A stretch of DNA of 64,000 nt from Prolixibacteraceae bacterium (GCA_023229575.1 JALNYZ010000001.1:310001-374000); one strand, 5' to 3'; counted from the stretch's first letter, positions 33,018 through 43,197 are shown. Notes: generated from the letters alone by a model not told the origin. Numbers and translations: made by a program.

Positions 33018-35171
33018 TTAGAGCAACTTATGATACCGCGCCATCCAATATGGCAGTAGGTAAAATGCCCCGTCATCCTCACTTAGGCCGTCTCCTCCCC
33101 CATCCATTTGGTACGTGTTGCTGTTCCACTTGGAGATGGCACGCTCGGGTGTCGGGATGGGTTTTGTTGCCTGCGGTTTGAAAAAACGGTCATTGATGGC
33201 GCTTTTTCGGATATCCCACCGGTGCGAGTTGTACATCGGCCAATTCCTGATATCCAGCGGGATTTGCTGCATCTCCTCTTCGGCGGTCCCCAAGCCGCAA
33301 TCTTTCCCCAGTCCTATACTGGCAATGTAATTCCAGATTGGGATGCGATCAGCCTCTTCTGCCTTCCAACTTCTTGCCAGGCTTTTTGCATAAATCCCCT
33401 TTTCAGGACTCTCATTCCCATATCGCATCAAAGTATAATAAGGCAAAAATGAAAGTTCATCATCCGAATGGTTCACCTCATAGGGGCCATACATCTTCTG
33501 TACCAGCATATTATCGAGATAATGATGCTCCCTTACCAGGAAGTCGTAGGCTTTATCGTACTTCTGATTTTGCGTTACATGGGATGCGCTCTTCAAAAAA
33601 GCAAGGATTTGCAGGGAGTTGATGCCTCTTTCATACATCCAGACCTTTGAGTTATTCAGGGAATCAGGGCACCATACACCCCACCGTGTAGGAATTCCAT
33701 CCAGGTCAATTAACTGAAAATTGTGATCTACAATATGGGTCATTAATCTATCTACCAAACTTTTTACCCTTTCCTTCATCTGCCCTTTGGCCACCAGGTC
33801 GTAAAAAAGCGGATAGGCAAACATGTGGCCGACGATCTCATCCGAACTGGTATCACCCTTCCACTTCCACTTGCCATCAGCCGATGCATGCCATTCACCA
33901 CCGTGGCCGGTGCTTTCATCTATTGCAACATAGGAGCGGGCAACATATCCTCCAATCGGAGTAACGGTCTCCAGTTTCTCCATGGCCAGAAAGGTTCTTA
34001 CTGCATTGTCGTAAGCATCCTTTCCCCCTGTCACTGCATAGCGAAAACATTCGGCAGCCAAATAGATGGAAGTCCATAACCCATCGTTATCGTTGGTCGA
34101 ATGGGTAAAAGATGTTGTATCTGATAGGCTTCCAAACCGACATTCAGACGCGAAACCATAATGCAAATGTCTTTCATTCAGCCGATTTTCAAAGTATTCG
34201 GCCTTTTGTTCAAGGGTTAAAGGTAACTTTCTAAGCTCATTGATCCCGCCTGTAGTAGCAATCCAAACCTTGTTGGCATCAATTGGCAGGATGTCGTTGA
34301 CTTCGTTGTTATCGAGCCATCTTTTGCCGGCGTAATATCTCCACGATCCTTTCGCTTTGCAAACGGCCCCCAGAGGCGTTCCCAACCATAAATTTTCACC
34401 AGACTGAACAATCGTGGTAACCGGCCCGACAGGTAATCCATCATTGGCCGAGAAGAGCTGATGGTCCCCCTTATCCGAAATCAAGCCAACAGCCGGCTGA
34501 CAGCCAAAATAAACTGCATCGGAAGAAGCCCCCTTCTGCAAACTAAAATAATTTAGCCCTAATCCGGGCGACATAACGGCATAAGACAAATTCACCCAGG
34601 CGCCATTGATTTTCCTGAACAATCCACCATTGGTTGCTGCCCAAAATTCATCTCCTGCCACTTTGATAAGTTGACGAACGGAAAAAGAATCAAATTCAGG
34701 CACCTTTTGCCAGGTCCCGTTCCATAGCCAGGCACCCTTGGTCGTTCCAACCATCAGTGACTTTTCATTGATCCAAAGCAGCGAAAGGATGGTATCCTTC
34801 CCGGCTGCAACAGGCAGTAACAATTCTTTCTTTTCTACGACCTGCCATGCCTTTCCAATTCCTCCCAGCCAAAGCATTCCACCATTATCCAGAGCAGCAG
34901 TTTTCCACGAGCCCGGAATAGGTTCCATGCGCCATTTCCCCTTTTCAAAGTAAAATAACTTGTCGGCAGAAACGGTAACAATGGCATCACCCACCTTTAT
35001 AAGTTTGACAATATTCTGCTTTCCTTCGGCAGGAAGCTGCACCTTTACCATTGACTCCTGCAAATAGGATTTACCCTTATTTACAGTTTGGACACCTGAG
35101 CCCATGACATAAGTATTGTGCATGATCAAACTCCCTGTCAGGAAGACTAATCCGAAAAAATAGTTTTTCAT
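33018..35171 (-). CDS. Secreted propeller plus alpha-toroid protein of unknown function
   Basis: This 717-residue protein has an N-terminal signal sequence (MKNYFFGLVFLTGSLIMH). Residues about 40-315 contain Reg_prop-like blades (LWLGGIGKAW, FWAATNGGLFRK, LWLGTPLGAVCKAKGSW, VWIATTGGINELRK), predicting a beta-propeller. Residues about 320-717 look like an (alpha/alpha) toroid: NDNDGLWTSIYLAAECFRYA, GGYVARSYVAIDESTGHGGE, DEIVGHMFAYPLFYDLVAKG, and conserved Trp/His/Asp clusters of the kind seen in six-hairpin glycosidases. No catalytic pair can be assigned with confidence. A role in polysaccharide binding or cleavage is possible, given the deacetylase gene next door in the same direction. Confidence 0.7.
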   Translation of the reverse strand: MKNYFFGLVFLTGSLIMHNTYVMGSGVQTVNKGKSYLQESMVKVQLPAEGKQNIVKLIKVGDAIVTVSADKLFYFEKGKWRMEPIPGSWKTAALDNGGMLWLGGIGKAWQVVEKKELLLPVAAGKDTILSLLWINEKSLMVGTTKGAWLWNGTWQKVPEFDSFSVRQLIKVAGDEFWAATNGGLFRKINGAWVNLSYAVMSPGLGLNYFSLQKGASSDAVYFGCQPAVGLISDKGDHQLFSANDGLPVGPVTTIVQSGENLWLGTPLGAVCKAKGSWRYYAGKRWLDNNEVNDILPIDANKVWIATTGGINELRKLPLTLEQKAEYFENRLNERHLHYGFASECRFGSLSDTTSFTHSTNDNDGLWTSIYLAAECFRYAVTGGKDAYDNAVRTFLAMEKLETVTPIGGYVARSYVAIDESTGHGGEWHASADGKWKWKGDTSSDEIVGHMFAYPLFYDLVAKGQMKERVKSLVDRLMTHIVDHNFQLIDLDGIPTRWGVWCPDSLNNSKVWMYERGINSLQILAFLKSASHVTQNQKYDKAYDFLVREHHYLDNMLVQKMYGPYEVNHSDDELSFLPYYTLMRYGNESPEKGIYAKSLARSWKAEEADRIPIWNYIASIGLGKDCGLGTAEEEMQQIPLDIRNWPMYNSHRWDIRKSAINDRFFKPQATKPIPTPERAISKWNSNTYQMDGGGDGLSEDDGAFYLLPYWMARYHKLL

Positions 35172-35308
35172 ACCAAAAAATTGAATTCGTAGTTAATGTA
35201 ATAGTTTGAAGCTATTGGCTTTTAGCGATGCAGAACAGCCCTATTCTTGTAGTAGTCCTTTTTACTTTATCCTTTATCCTTTATCCTTTTTACTTTATTT
35301 ATCCTTCC

Positions 35309-36271
35309 TTATTTCCTATTTTTCCTCTGCAATTCCAGCAACGGTCTGTACCCGATCAAAATCACCCCTTCATCTTTTATTAATTTCCTGATTCCTTTGT
35401 CACTGGTAAAGCAGGTGGCTTCCTGCGCCCTTTTTTCTGCAGTACCGGTGATGGCTTTCAATTCGTCGCTTAATTTTGAAGCATGGATAAATATTTCCGT
35501 CACTCCAGGTTTCAGGTTTTTGATGATATTGATCCAGAAGGGTTTCACCTCTTTGTAGTTGTCGAGCTCCTCGTAAACAAAATAGTCCGTAAAGACAACG
35601 CCCTGTTTGGAAAGCTCCTCCCGCAGGGCTGGTTGCTTAAATTTTTCCATGGTAGATTGGGAAGGCATCCGCAAAGGCAGATTAAACTCCAGTGCCAGTT
35701 GCACATAGGCTTTGAAATATTCAGGAGCATATTGCATGGTGCCCATGTGTGAATCAATATGGGTAACTGGGACTCCGCAAGCAAGCGCTTTTTTGATTTG
35801 GGCGCGTCCTTCAATCAGCGCTTCAGCCGGATTGGAGTGGGCATAAACCTCCTCCACACTGCGCCATAGGAAACCATCCGGGTCATACAACCCTTTCACC
35901 TGCTCTTTGGGGGAAACGGGTCCCCAGCGATAAAAACTCCATTCTGCTGTATGGGTCAGGTGAACACCAAAATCCTTTTCCGGATGATTCCTTGCGTAAT
36001 CCATGATTGCTCCCGACCATGGACAGGGAGTCATGATTGTACCTGACGTAATCATCCCGTTTTCCATTCCATCAATGACGGCCATATTGGCCGCGTTGCA
36101 CATACCCACATCATCACAGTTGACTATCAACAATTTATCAGTCGGCTTGTAACCCAGACGTAGGCTTAATAATTTGGACTGTCCAAAAGCGGAGGTCAGA
36201 AACAGGGAAGAAACCAGCAAAAAAACTATTGAAAACCTCCCCCGAATCTCAACAGATTGAGTCGTGTTCAT
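35309..36271 (-). CDS. YdjC/ChbG-like carbohydrate deacetylase family protein, exported
   Basis: The 320-residue protein has a signal peptide (IVFLLVSSLFLTSAFGQ) and a YdjC-type fold. Family marks are LIVNCDDVGMCNAANMAVIDG (metal-binding Asp pair), GVHLTHTAEW (His), THIDSHMGTM (His and Asp) and TEIFIHASKLSD near the end. Members remove acetyl groups from oligosaccharides; ChbG acts on chito-oligosaccharides and HpnK on a hopanoid precursor. The export signal means it acts in the periplasm or outside, unlike cytoplasmic ChbG. The substrate is not deducible. Confidence 0.88.
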   Translation of the reverse strand: MNTTQSVEIRGRFSIVFLLVSSLFLTSAFGQSKLLSLRLGYKPTDKLLIVNCDDVGMCNAANMAVIDGMENGMITSGTIMTPCPWSGAIMDYARNHPEKDFGVHLTHTAEWSFYRWGPVSPKEQVKGLYDPDGFLWRSVEEVYAHSNPAEALIEGRAQIKKALACGVPVTHIDSHMGTMQYAPEYFKAYVQLALEFNLPLRMPSQSTMEKFKQPALREELSKQGVVFTDYFVYEELDNYKEVKPFWINIIKNLKPGVTEIFIHASKLSDELKAITGTAEKRAQEATCFTSDKGIRKLIKDEGVILIGYRPLLELQRKNRK

Positions 36272-36654
36272 GATGTTAATTTTATAGTAGTTATCATCTT
36301 CCTGAATTGGAAAAATAAGTCATTCAAAAATAAGACAAATCAATGTAGAAAAAGCATATATAATTGTCAATTTTCAATTGTCAATTGTCATTTGGCAAAT
36401 CTTACAATTAAGTTGATACAGGCTAAAAAAGGTGAAATATCGGTCAGCAACAATAGAAAAATTGCAATGTTGGATAGGAAATTCTACATTCTGAATAATT
36501 TTGCGTCACGAAATGATCAACTACGGCCAGGTCATAAAATTAGGGGAAAAATTGTATGCCTGTGCGCTTGAAAAATACTGGGAAACATATATTATGAATT
36601 ACGGCTTTAGCCGGCAATGACTTCATAAACAAAATATTGGAAATTGACCTTCTT
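36272..36654. other. Intergenic region with CAATTG-type short repeats
   Basis: This 383-base gap is AT-rich. At 36359-36392, TCAATT/CAATTG units alternate, forming a small self-complementary block. CAAAAATA at 36325-36332 is the minus-strand -7 pattern TATTTTTG, 54 bases before the deacetylase start, without a clear -33 element. Nothing else is recognised. Confidence 0.4.
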
Positions 36655-37344
36655 TTAAGGATGTTGATTGAACAATTGATCGAGCAAAACTTGTTTGTAC
36701 GGCTCTGAAACGGAGAGTCTATGCGTACCAATAAACAGCAGATTACCCTCCAGATGGTCTATTTTGTGAAGATTGACAAGATTTGTACGGTGTACTCTTT
36801 GAAACGGTTGTCCAATCAATTTTTTCTCCCAACTTTTGAGCGTTCCGTGTACCACCAGTTTCTTATCAGGAAGGTGGAGAATAACATAATCCCCGCAGGC
36901 CTCAATAAATAGGATATCATCCACCCCAATCTGGTAAATGCCTTTATCCGACTTTACGCTTATCCGATTTGGAACAACCGTTTGCGCCTTGGCAAAAAAC
37001 CGTTCCTTTGCTTTGTTGACAGCCTTGCTAAATCGCTCGAAAGAAAATGGTTTCAAAAGAAAATCGACAATCTCCAGATCGAACCCTTCGATGGCGTATT
37101 TTGGGTAGGCAGTTGTAAAGATGACAAGAGGAGGATGAACCAGCGATTTCAGAAAACTCACCCCCGACATCTCCGGCAGGTTTATGTCAAGAAACATCAA
37201 ATCCACAGAATTTTTATCCAGGAAAGCCTGCGCTGTAAAAGCATCCGGAAAAATTCCACTGCAAAGTAAACCCGGACACAAGGAGATGTTGTGTTCCAGA
37301 AGGGACCGGGCAGCAGGTTCGTCTTCGATGATGATGCAATTCAT
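36655..37344 (-). CDS. LytTR-family response regulator
   Basis: The 229-residue protein has a receiver (CIIIEDEP, phospho-acceptor Asp53 in MFLDINLPEMSG, Thr in FTTAYPKYA, Lys in LLKPFSFE) and a C-terminal LytTR DNA-binding domain (ISVKSDKGIYQIGVDDILFIEA, HGTLKSWEKKL, FQRVHRTNLVNLHKI). ATG 37344 is preferred over TTG 37353, because the receiver's first strand starts right there. It follows the sensor kinase gene by a dozen bases and forms a pair with it. Confidence 0.94.
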   Translation of the reverse strand: MNCIIIEDEPAARSLLEHNISLCPGLLCSGIFPDAFTAQAFLDKNSVDLMFLDINLPEMSGVSFLKSLVHPPLVIFTTAYPKYAIEGFDLEIVDFLLKPFSFERFSKAVNKAKERFFAKAQTVVPNRISVKSDKGIYQIGVDDILFIEACGDYVILHLPDKKLVVHGTLKSWEKKLIGQPFQRVHRTNLVNLHKIDHLEGNLLFIGTHRLSVSEPYKQVLLDQLFNQHP

Positions 37345-37356
37345 GGCTCTCAACTA

Positions 37357-38595
37357 TTAAAGTTCTATTTTCATCTCAACGCTGAATACTCCCTCCTTTT
37401 CTCCAAATTGAAGTGAATATCGGTCAGGGTAGATCAAATTTAATCGTTTTTCAACATTGTTGATACCGATTCCCTCAAGTTCCGCCTCAACGCTCTTTTC
37501 ACGCGGGGCCACTGGATTTTCAGTGGTAAAGTGCAGTTGCTTTCCTTTTAATCCAATATGGATCTGAATGACTCCATTGTCTCTGCCTGTGCCATGTTTG
37601 AAGCAGTTTTCGGCCAAGGGGAGCAGCAGCAATGGAGCGATCTGCTGGCTCGTGAAATTTCCTTCTGTAGTCAGAATGACAGTACTAATTTCGGGATTGA
37701 GCCTTGCCTTCTGTAATTCCACATAGGTTCGTATAATCTCCACCTCTTTCTCCAGCGGGATGAAATTACTTGATGTGTCATAGAGCACATATCGGAGAAA
37801 ATCGGATAATTGCAAAATAACATCTTTGGTCTTCTCATCCTTTTGAACAGCCATTGAATAGATGGTATTGAGGTTGTTGAAAAGAAAATGTGGGTTAATT
37901 TGCGCTTTCAGCGCGGACAATTCATTCTGCGCCTTGTTACGGTTCGCAATCAACACTACTGCATATTGCCAGACCAGATAAGCTCCCGTTGTAAGGATCA
38001 GATAAGAGCCAACGATGATGAGGAGTTCCCATAATTCATAATAGGATACAAAAAAGAGTTCAGGAAACATTGTATCAAATACATAGTCGAAAAGTATAAA
38101 ATTAAGGACCGAGGCGACTATCACCAGAATCAAAACAGTCAGAATATAGATCCAAAATTTACTATTTTTCAGATATTTACAAACTAGCACATTGAGATTA
38201 TAATAGACTGCCAGGGCAATCGTAAGGTGGAAAACCACCACATACATGAATCCGGAAAGGAAGAAATCAGTAAAAAAGGAGATGTCATCCCTGTTTTTTG
38301 ATGGCTGGAGATATTCAAACAAAACATAAAACAGGGGGACCAAAAAGAGTACTGAAAGACCTATTTTCAGCCATTTAGCCGCACGTTTGGCATACCAGAC
38401 GAATGGGATACAACAGTAGAAGAAGAACAATGCGTTAAGCAAAAACAGATCAAACCAATAGTCCTGCAGACCCTTAATGGCACCGGTAGTTTCTACACCA
38501 GGATTAAATACGATGTTCCAGCAATTGATCGAAAGCATCCAGAAAAGGAGATGCATGAGAATAACCATCTGGTTTTTATATTTTGAAATTTTCAT
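37357..38595 (-). CDS. Membrane sensor histidine kinase of the LytS/His_kinase type
   Basis: The 412-residue protein has about six hydrophobic segments in the first ~210 residues (for example VILMHLLFWMLSINCW, IYILTVLILVIVASVLNFILF) and no obvious periplasmic sensing domain. A short coiled coil then leads to the phosphotransfer motif LKAQINPHFLFNNLNTIY. The C-terminal ATPase has LLLPLAENCFKHG and GIGINNVEKRL. It pairs with the LytTR regulator downstream and is preceded, seven bases upstream, by a lipoprotein gene, so all three probably form one operon. Confidence 0.93.
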   Translation of the reverse strand: MKISKYKNQMVILMHLLFWMLSINCWNIVFNPGVETTGAIKGLQDYWFDLFLLNALFFFYCCIPFVWYAKRAAKWLKIGLSVLFLVPLFYVLFEYLQPSKNRDDISFFTDFFLSGFMYVVVFHLTIALAVYYNLNVLVCKYLKNSKFWIYILTVLILVIVASVLNFILFDYVFDTMFPELFFVSYYELWELLIIVGSYLILTTGAYLVWQYAVVLIANRNKAQNELSALKAQINPHFLFNNLNTIYSMAVQKDEKTKDVILQLSDFLRYVLYDTSSNFIPLEKEVEIIRTYVELQKARLNPEISTVILTTEGNFTSQQIAPLLLLPLAENCFKHGTGRDNGVIQIHIGLKGKQLHFTTENPVAPREKSVEAELEGIGINNVEKRLNLIYPDRYSLQFGEKEGVFSVEMKIEL

Positions 38596-38602
38596 GGGGT
38601 GC

Positions 38603-39322
38603 TTATTTTATACGGTTTAACTTCAACATGGCCTGTTGTTTTTCCCAGTCGACAAATCTGGTTTCACCGGCATAGCGCTCAATCATTCCTGTCAGTTGCT
38701 CAGAACTGCCCGTCAGCAGCAGTCTTCCTGCACCGCTTACCCAACGGTAGCTCACCCTGACCCGCTTTTTCTCAATCATATCCTTCATGTAACCAGCTCC
38801 CAGCCAGGATATTTTGCACTGTTCTCCTGACAGATCAATCCTTGCAAGTGTATGGACCTTGAAGTAACTCTCCATGGCAAACCGGCTCTTTTCCAAACCA
38901 CTGTTTTCGACCGACATGAAATCGGCATAAAGCCTCTGGTTTACAGTAAAAAGTACCATCTTAAATTTATAAACAAGGGAATCGGACTGGTTGCTCAGCA
39001 ACTTGACACTGTAATAATCAACAGGACTGAACACGACCGAATCTTTCCCCTGTTTTGTCTTACGTGTTTCTTTGTTAATGACCCGCTCTATTTTCCAAAC
39101 AGCTGTAGTATCCATCTGGTTCCAAACATCCGGAGACTCTTCTTTGTCAGTAACTTTCTTCATTTTCAATGGAAGGGCGCTCCACCTGCCTTCCATTTCA
39201 GGCTTCAGGGCAATGTTCTTCCCAACATAAAAAGGATTCAGGGAACAGATCATAAAAAAATCGGTACAACCTGTCAATAACAGGATGATACCGAGTAAAA
39301 TGATTGCTTTGGGACGGTTCAT
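38603..39322 (-). CDS. Hypothetical lipoprotein in a LytTR operon
   Basis: The 239-residue protein has a lipoprotein signal (AIILLGIILLLTGC, lipobox LTGC). I do not recognise the mature part: mixed alpha/beta, rich in Lys and Trp, with segments EMEGRWSALPLK and VWKIERVINKETRKTKQG. It is the first gene of the operon with the sensor kinase and LytTR regulator. It could be a periplasmic or envelope accessory to the sensor, which itself lacks a sensory domain, or the stress target that the pair controls. No function is assigned. Confidence 0.7.
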   Translation of the reverse strand: MNRPKAIILLGIILLLTGCTDFFMICSLNPFYVGKNIALKPEMEGRWSALPLKMKKVTDKEESPDVWNQMDTTAVWKIERVINKETRKTKQGKDSVVFSPVDYYSVKLLSNQSDSLVYKFKMVLFTVNQRLYADFMSVENSGLEKSRFAMESYFKVHTLARIDLSGEQCKISWLGAGYMKDMIEKKRVRVSYRWVSGAGRLLLTGSSEQLTGMIERYAGETRFVDWEKQQAMLKLNRIK

Positions 39323-39516
39323 GGTTTAATAATTTTAATTTCTTTACCGAAGATAGACCGGATCTGCAGCATCTGAAAATTATTTCGATGAATGCCCCTA
39401 ATTATTCGATGATTGAGGCAAAATTCGTCCCTTTGATCATACAGATTTATTTCCTTGGATTTTTATTGGATAAAAAGTAAACACAAGCATCTTTATTCAT
39501 CCCACTACTATTTCAA

Positions 39517-41399
39517 TTATTCTGTTTTTATCTGCTTCATATCTTTTATCATTCCATTTGATGTGGCGGTAATTTTCACCTCCCCCTTCTTGCTGTCTGA
39601 TCCAAGGATAATCATGGCTTTACCATAAAAAAGCTTCACCTGGTTTGCTTGAAAAGGATCGAACAACTGTGGATTGCCGTTTCCGACACCTGCAATATGT
39701 CCAGGACCACTTAAGGAAATATCGACCACATTGTCAGCCAAGGGACACATGTTGCCATCCTTATCAAATGCCTCAACAAGCACGTAAGAAAGATCCAAAC
39801 CATCGGCATGGATCACATATCGGTCAGGCGATAGCCGAATCTGGAAGGGTTCACCGGCAGTTTTAAGCAACTGCTCGCCGATTGCCGACCCCTCCTTGTA
39901 AGCCACAGCTTTAAGCACTCCCGGCAGGTAGGTTACCTCCGTCCACTCCAACCTGAAACGTTCTGTGGGTTTAGATGAATTCGGCTTTTTATATCTCATT
40001 CCAAGGGACTTACCATTTAAAAAAAGTTCGGCGCAATCTCCATTGGTATAAACAAAAACAGGAATTTTATCCATTTTGCCGCCTTCCCAATTCCAGTGAG
40101 GAAGAATATGAACGGTCAACTCTTCCGGCTTCCAGAAGCTTTTGTACAGATAATACCGATCCTTGGGAATACCGCAGAGATCAACAATGCCGAAATAGGA
40201 ACTTCGTGAGGCCTCCTTATCGGTCATTCCATGCGCTTTTGCCCATTCGTTCCCATAGGGTGTTGGTTCACCAAGGTAATCGAAACCTGTCCAGACAAAT
40301 TCGCCGGCAATGTACTCTTCATCCTGTTGCCACATAAAATCTTCATCAGGCAGATCAGCCCATTTGGGAACACTCAAATCATACGAACTCACCTGAAGCG
40401 ACGTGGTAAATTCATCTTTTTGAGTCGGCAGTGGCCATTCGTAAAACCCTCTTGTACTGACAGTAGATCCTGATTCACTAACAATTACCGCCTTGTTTGG
40501 CTCCATTTGGCGGGCCAGGCTGTACCTTCGGCCATAATTCCAGCTATGCACATCGTAGAAATCGAAATGGCGCAATGCTGCGCTGTTGGTAATGTCGCAG
40601 GCCATAGTGACAGGCCTTGTAGGATCATATTTTCGTACATAGTTGATCATGGTTTGCATCCGGTAGAAACCATTGTTGTTGTTGTACTGTACATCCGACA
40701 TTTCATTGCCGACACTCCAGATGAAGACACTCGGATGGTTCCGGTCGCGTTCTACAAAATTCTTTATGTTCCTTTGGGCATAATCTTCGAAGTTGGTATC
40801 TGCATTGACATCGGCCTTTTAATTGTACCCTTTTGTCATTCAGGTGCAATCCATTGTTGGGGGTAAACCGTAAAGTCCTTATTCCAAATGGGGTAAAATA
40901 GGTATCTGTAATTTTATCGTTCGTGTAAACAACAGTCTTGACCTGAAACAGAACAGGATTGGCAATATCCCAGCGCTGAGGGTCAGAGAGGCCGATGGTT
41001 GTCTCAATCTCTTTGTAGGATCCTGCTGCAATTTTAGAAACTACCTCCTTTTTTGCCAGCTCAATTCCTTTTTGATTGACAATGCTATTCTCGACTTTTA
41101 CCTTCTCTTCGCTGTTGCCGGATTGATTGTAAACAGTTGTCATTACCCTAACCTCTGCGTAGTTTGGTTTTATCACCGGCGTGCTAACCTGTGTCCCCCA
41201 TATACCAACGTGAACAGGATCGACCACCACCATCTGTACTTTCCTATAAATCCCGGCGCCGGGATACCACCTGCTGTCGTGGTTGCGCGTATCAACATGA
41301 ATGGCCAGTTTGTTTTTCCCGTTGGATTAAAGAAGAGGCAGTAAAAAGCAGCAGTGCGAGGATTATTGCAAATTGAAATGAGATTGGTTTTCTGTTCAT
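39517..41399 (-). pseudogene. Glycoside hydrolase family 2 (beta-galactosidase-like) pseudogene
   Basis: Three collinear pieces of one GH2 enzyme are readable in two frames. A signal peptide starts at ATG 41399 (MNRKPISFQFAIILALLLFT). Near 41321-41335 the sequence jumps to another frame, which continues with the end of the sugar-binding domain (NGKNKLAIHVDTRNHDSRWY) and the Ig-like domain, reading to about 40815 (RTLRFTPNNGLHLND...QLKG). There a second jump leads to the middle of the TIM barrel (ADVNADTNFEDYAQRN, RDRNHPSVFIWSVGNE) and on to the stop at 39517. Both junctions lack large expected segments: about 170 residues of the N-terminal domain, and about 80 residues of the early barrel. 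The GNE acid/base motif and the SESGS region remain, but no functional enzyme can be made. Confidence 0.88.
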
Positions 41400-41509
41400 G
41401 GTTTGGCTATTGGGTGAAATTGTTTAAACTTAATCATGAAGTCGCATAAAGGAGCCGTCCAACTTTGATTTCATTAAAAATTAAAGCCTTTATGCTTTAC
41501 CAAAAATAG

Positions 41510-43165
41510 CTAATTTTTAACCTGTTTGCTATTCTTTCGCTCCAGTTCCCTGAGGTTATCAAGCTTTTTCTTTTGCAGGAAGCTGTAGATATCCCCCAGG
41601 TGCTCTTTGACCTGTTTGTTACCAAATTCGTAAACTTTGCTCACCAACCCATCCAGAAAGTCACGGTCGTGGGAGACCAGAATGAGTGTCCCGTCAAAAT
41701 CCATCAACGCATTTTTTAGAATCTCCTTGGTACGCATGTCCAGGTGGTTGGTGGGCTCATCCAGGATCAGCAGGTTAACGGGTTCAAGCAAAAGTTTCAC
41801 CATGGCCAGCCTGGTTCGTTCACCGCCGGAAAGTACCTTTACCTTTTTGAAGATATCATCGCCGCTGAACATGAAAGCCCCCAGCATATCTTTTATTTTG
41901 GTACGGATATCGCCCACCGCCACATCATCGATGGTTTGGAATACCGTTAGCTCCTCATCCAGTATAGATGCCTGGTTCTGGGCGAAATAGCCAACCATCG
42001 TATTGTGTCCCAAAGTCAGTTTCCCCTGATACTCAATCTCATTCATGATTGCCTTCACCAGCGTCGACTTCCCTTCGCCGTTCTTGCCAACAAATGCTAT
42101 CTTCTCACCTCTTTCAAGCGTTAACGAAACATTTGAAAACACCGGGTGGTCTCCATAGTTTTTGGCCAGTTCTTCCACTATGACCGGATAATTTCCTGAT
42201 CTTGGAGAGGGAGGAAATTTCAACCGGAGGGCAGAACTATCTACCTCATCCACTTCAACCATTTCTAGCTTCTCGAGCATTTTCAACCGCGATTGTACCT
42301 GTAGAGTCTTGGAGTAAGTGCCTTTGAAACGTTCGATAAATTCATTGGTTTCAGCGATCATCTTTTGCTGCTCATCGTATGCTTTCTGCTGTTGCCCGCG
42401 ACGCTCCCTGCGCAACTCAAGGTATTTTGAGTAGTTGACCTTGTAGTCATATATCCGTCCCATGGTTACTTCGATGGTCCGGGTAGTAATGTTATCAATA
42501 AATGCACGGTCGTGCGAGATGACCATCACCGCTTTGGCACTGTTGATCAGGAACTCCTCCAGCCACTGCACCGATTCTATATCCATGTGGTTGGTTGGCT
42601 CGTCAAGCAGGATAAGGTCCGGCTTTTGCAACAATATTTTGGCCAATTCAATCCTCATCCGCCAGCCTCCGCTGAATTCGCTGGTAGGCCTTGTAAAATC
42701 CCCCCTCGAAAAACCCAGGCCAAGCAGGATGATCTCTATTTCGGCGTCAAAATTGATCTCTTCAATCGAATAATACATCTCGCTCAGGGAAGAAACCCGT
42801 TCGATAATATTGCTGTAACTCTCAGAATCATAATCAGTACGTGTTGCCAGTTCTTCATTAAGCGCTGCTATCTCACGCTCCATCCCCTGGATACGTGAAA
42901 AGGCCAGGGATGTCTCCTCAAACACAGTACGATTGTCTTCTGTAAGCAAATGTTGTGGCAAATAGGCGATGACCGCCTCCTTTGGTGCAGATATTCTCCC
43001 CTTGCTGGCAGTTTTGACTCCTGCCATGATTTTTAGCAGGGTCGACTTCCCGGCACCATTTTTCCCCATCAGGGCTATCCTGTCCTTGTCGTTGACAACG
43101 AAAGAGATATCCGAGAAAAGCGTCGATCCGCCAAATTCAACCGTAAGTCCGTCTACTGAAATCAT
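41510..43165 (-). CDS. ABC-F family ATPase
   Basis: This 551-residue soluble protein has two ABC ATPase domains and no membrane segment. Domain 1: Walker A GKNGAGKS, signature FSGGW, Walker B LILLDEPTNHMD. The interdomain linker (about 235-300) is charged and helical (YLELRRERRGQQQKAYDEQQ). Domain 2: Walker A GKNGEGKS, signature LSGGERTR, Walker B LLILDEPTNHLD. ABC-F proteins act on ribosomes in translation or antibiotic protection. Length and layout fit the Uup/YbiT-like group common in Bacteroidota; the exact subfamily is not assigned. A -7 box candidate lies 25 bases upstream. Confidence 0.94.
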   Translation of the reverse strand: MISVDGLTVEFGGSTLFSDISFVVNDKDRIALMGKNGAGKSTLLKIMAGVKTASKGRISAPKEAVIAYLPQHLLTEDNRTVFEETSLAFSRIQGMEREIAALNEELATRTDYDSESYSNIIERVSSLSEMYYSIEEINFDAEIEIILLGLGFSRGDFTRPTSEFSGGWRMRIELAKILLQKPDLILLDEPTNHMDIESVQWLEEFLINSAKAVMVISHDRAFIDNITTRTIEVTMGRIYDYKVNYSKYLELRRERRGQQQKAYDEQQKMIAETNEFIERFKGTYSKTLQVQSRLKMLEKLEMVEVDEVDSSALRLKFPPSPRSGNYPVIVEELAKNYGDHPVFSNVSLTLERGEKIAFVGKNGEGKSTLVKAIMNEIEYQGKLTLGHNTMVGYFAQNQASILDEELTVFQTIDDVAVGDIRTKIKDMLGAFMFSGDDIFKKVKVLSGGERTRLAMVKLLLEPVNLLILDEPTNHLDMRTKEILKNALMDFDGTLILVSHDRDFLDGLVSKVYEFGNKQVKEHLGDIYSFLQKKKLDNLRELERKNSKQVKN

Positions 43166-43189
43166 ATCCCTCTAAATTTTTGGAAGGCG

Positions 43190-43197
43190 CAAATATA
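43190..43197 (-). promoter_or_regulatory. Candidate -7 box for the ABC-F gene
   Basis: The plus strand reads CAAATATA, so the minus strand reads TATATTTG, a match to TAnnTTTG 25 bases before the ATG at 43165. No well-placed -33 element was found. Confidence 0.35.

Noticed and set aside
40703..41233. A separate intact 176-codon gene
   Set aside because: Its residues are the Ig-like domain of the GH2 enzyme and its last ~35 codons are an out-of-frame reading of the TIM barrel. It is part of the pseudogene.
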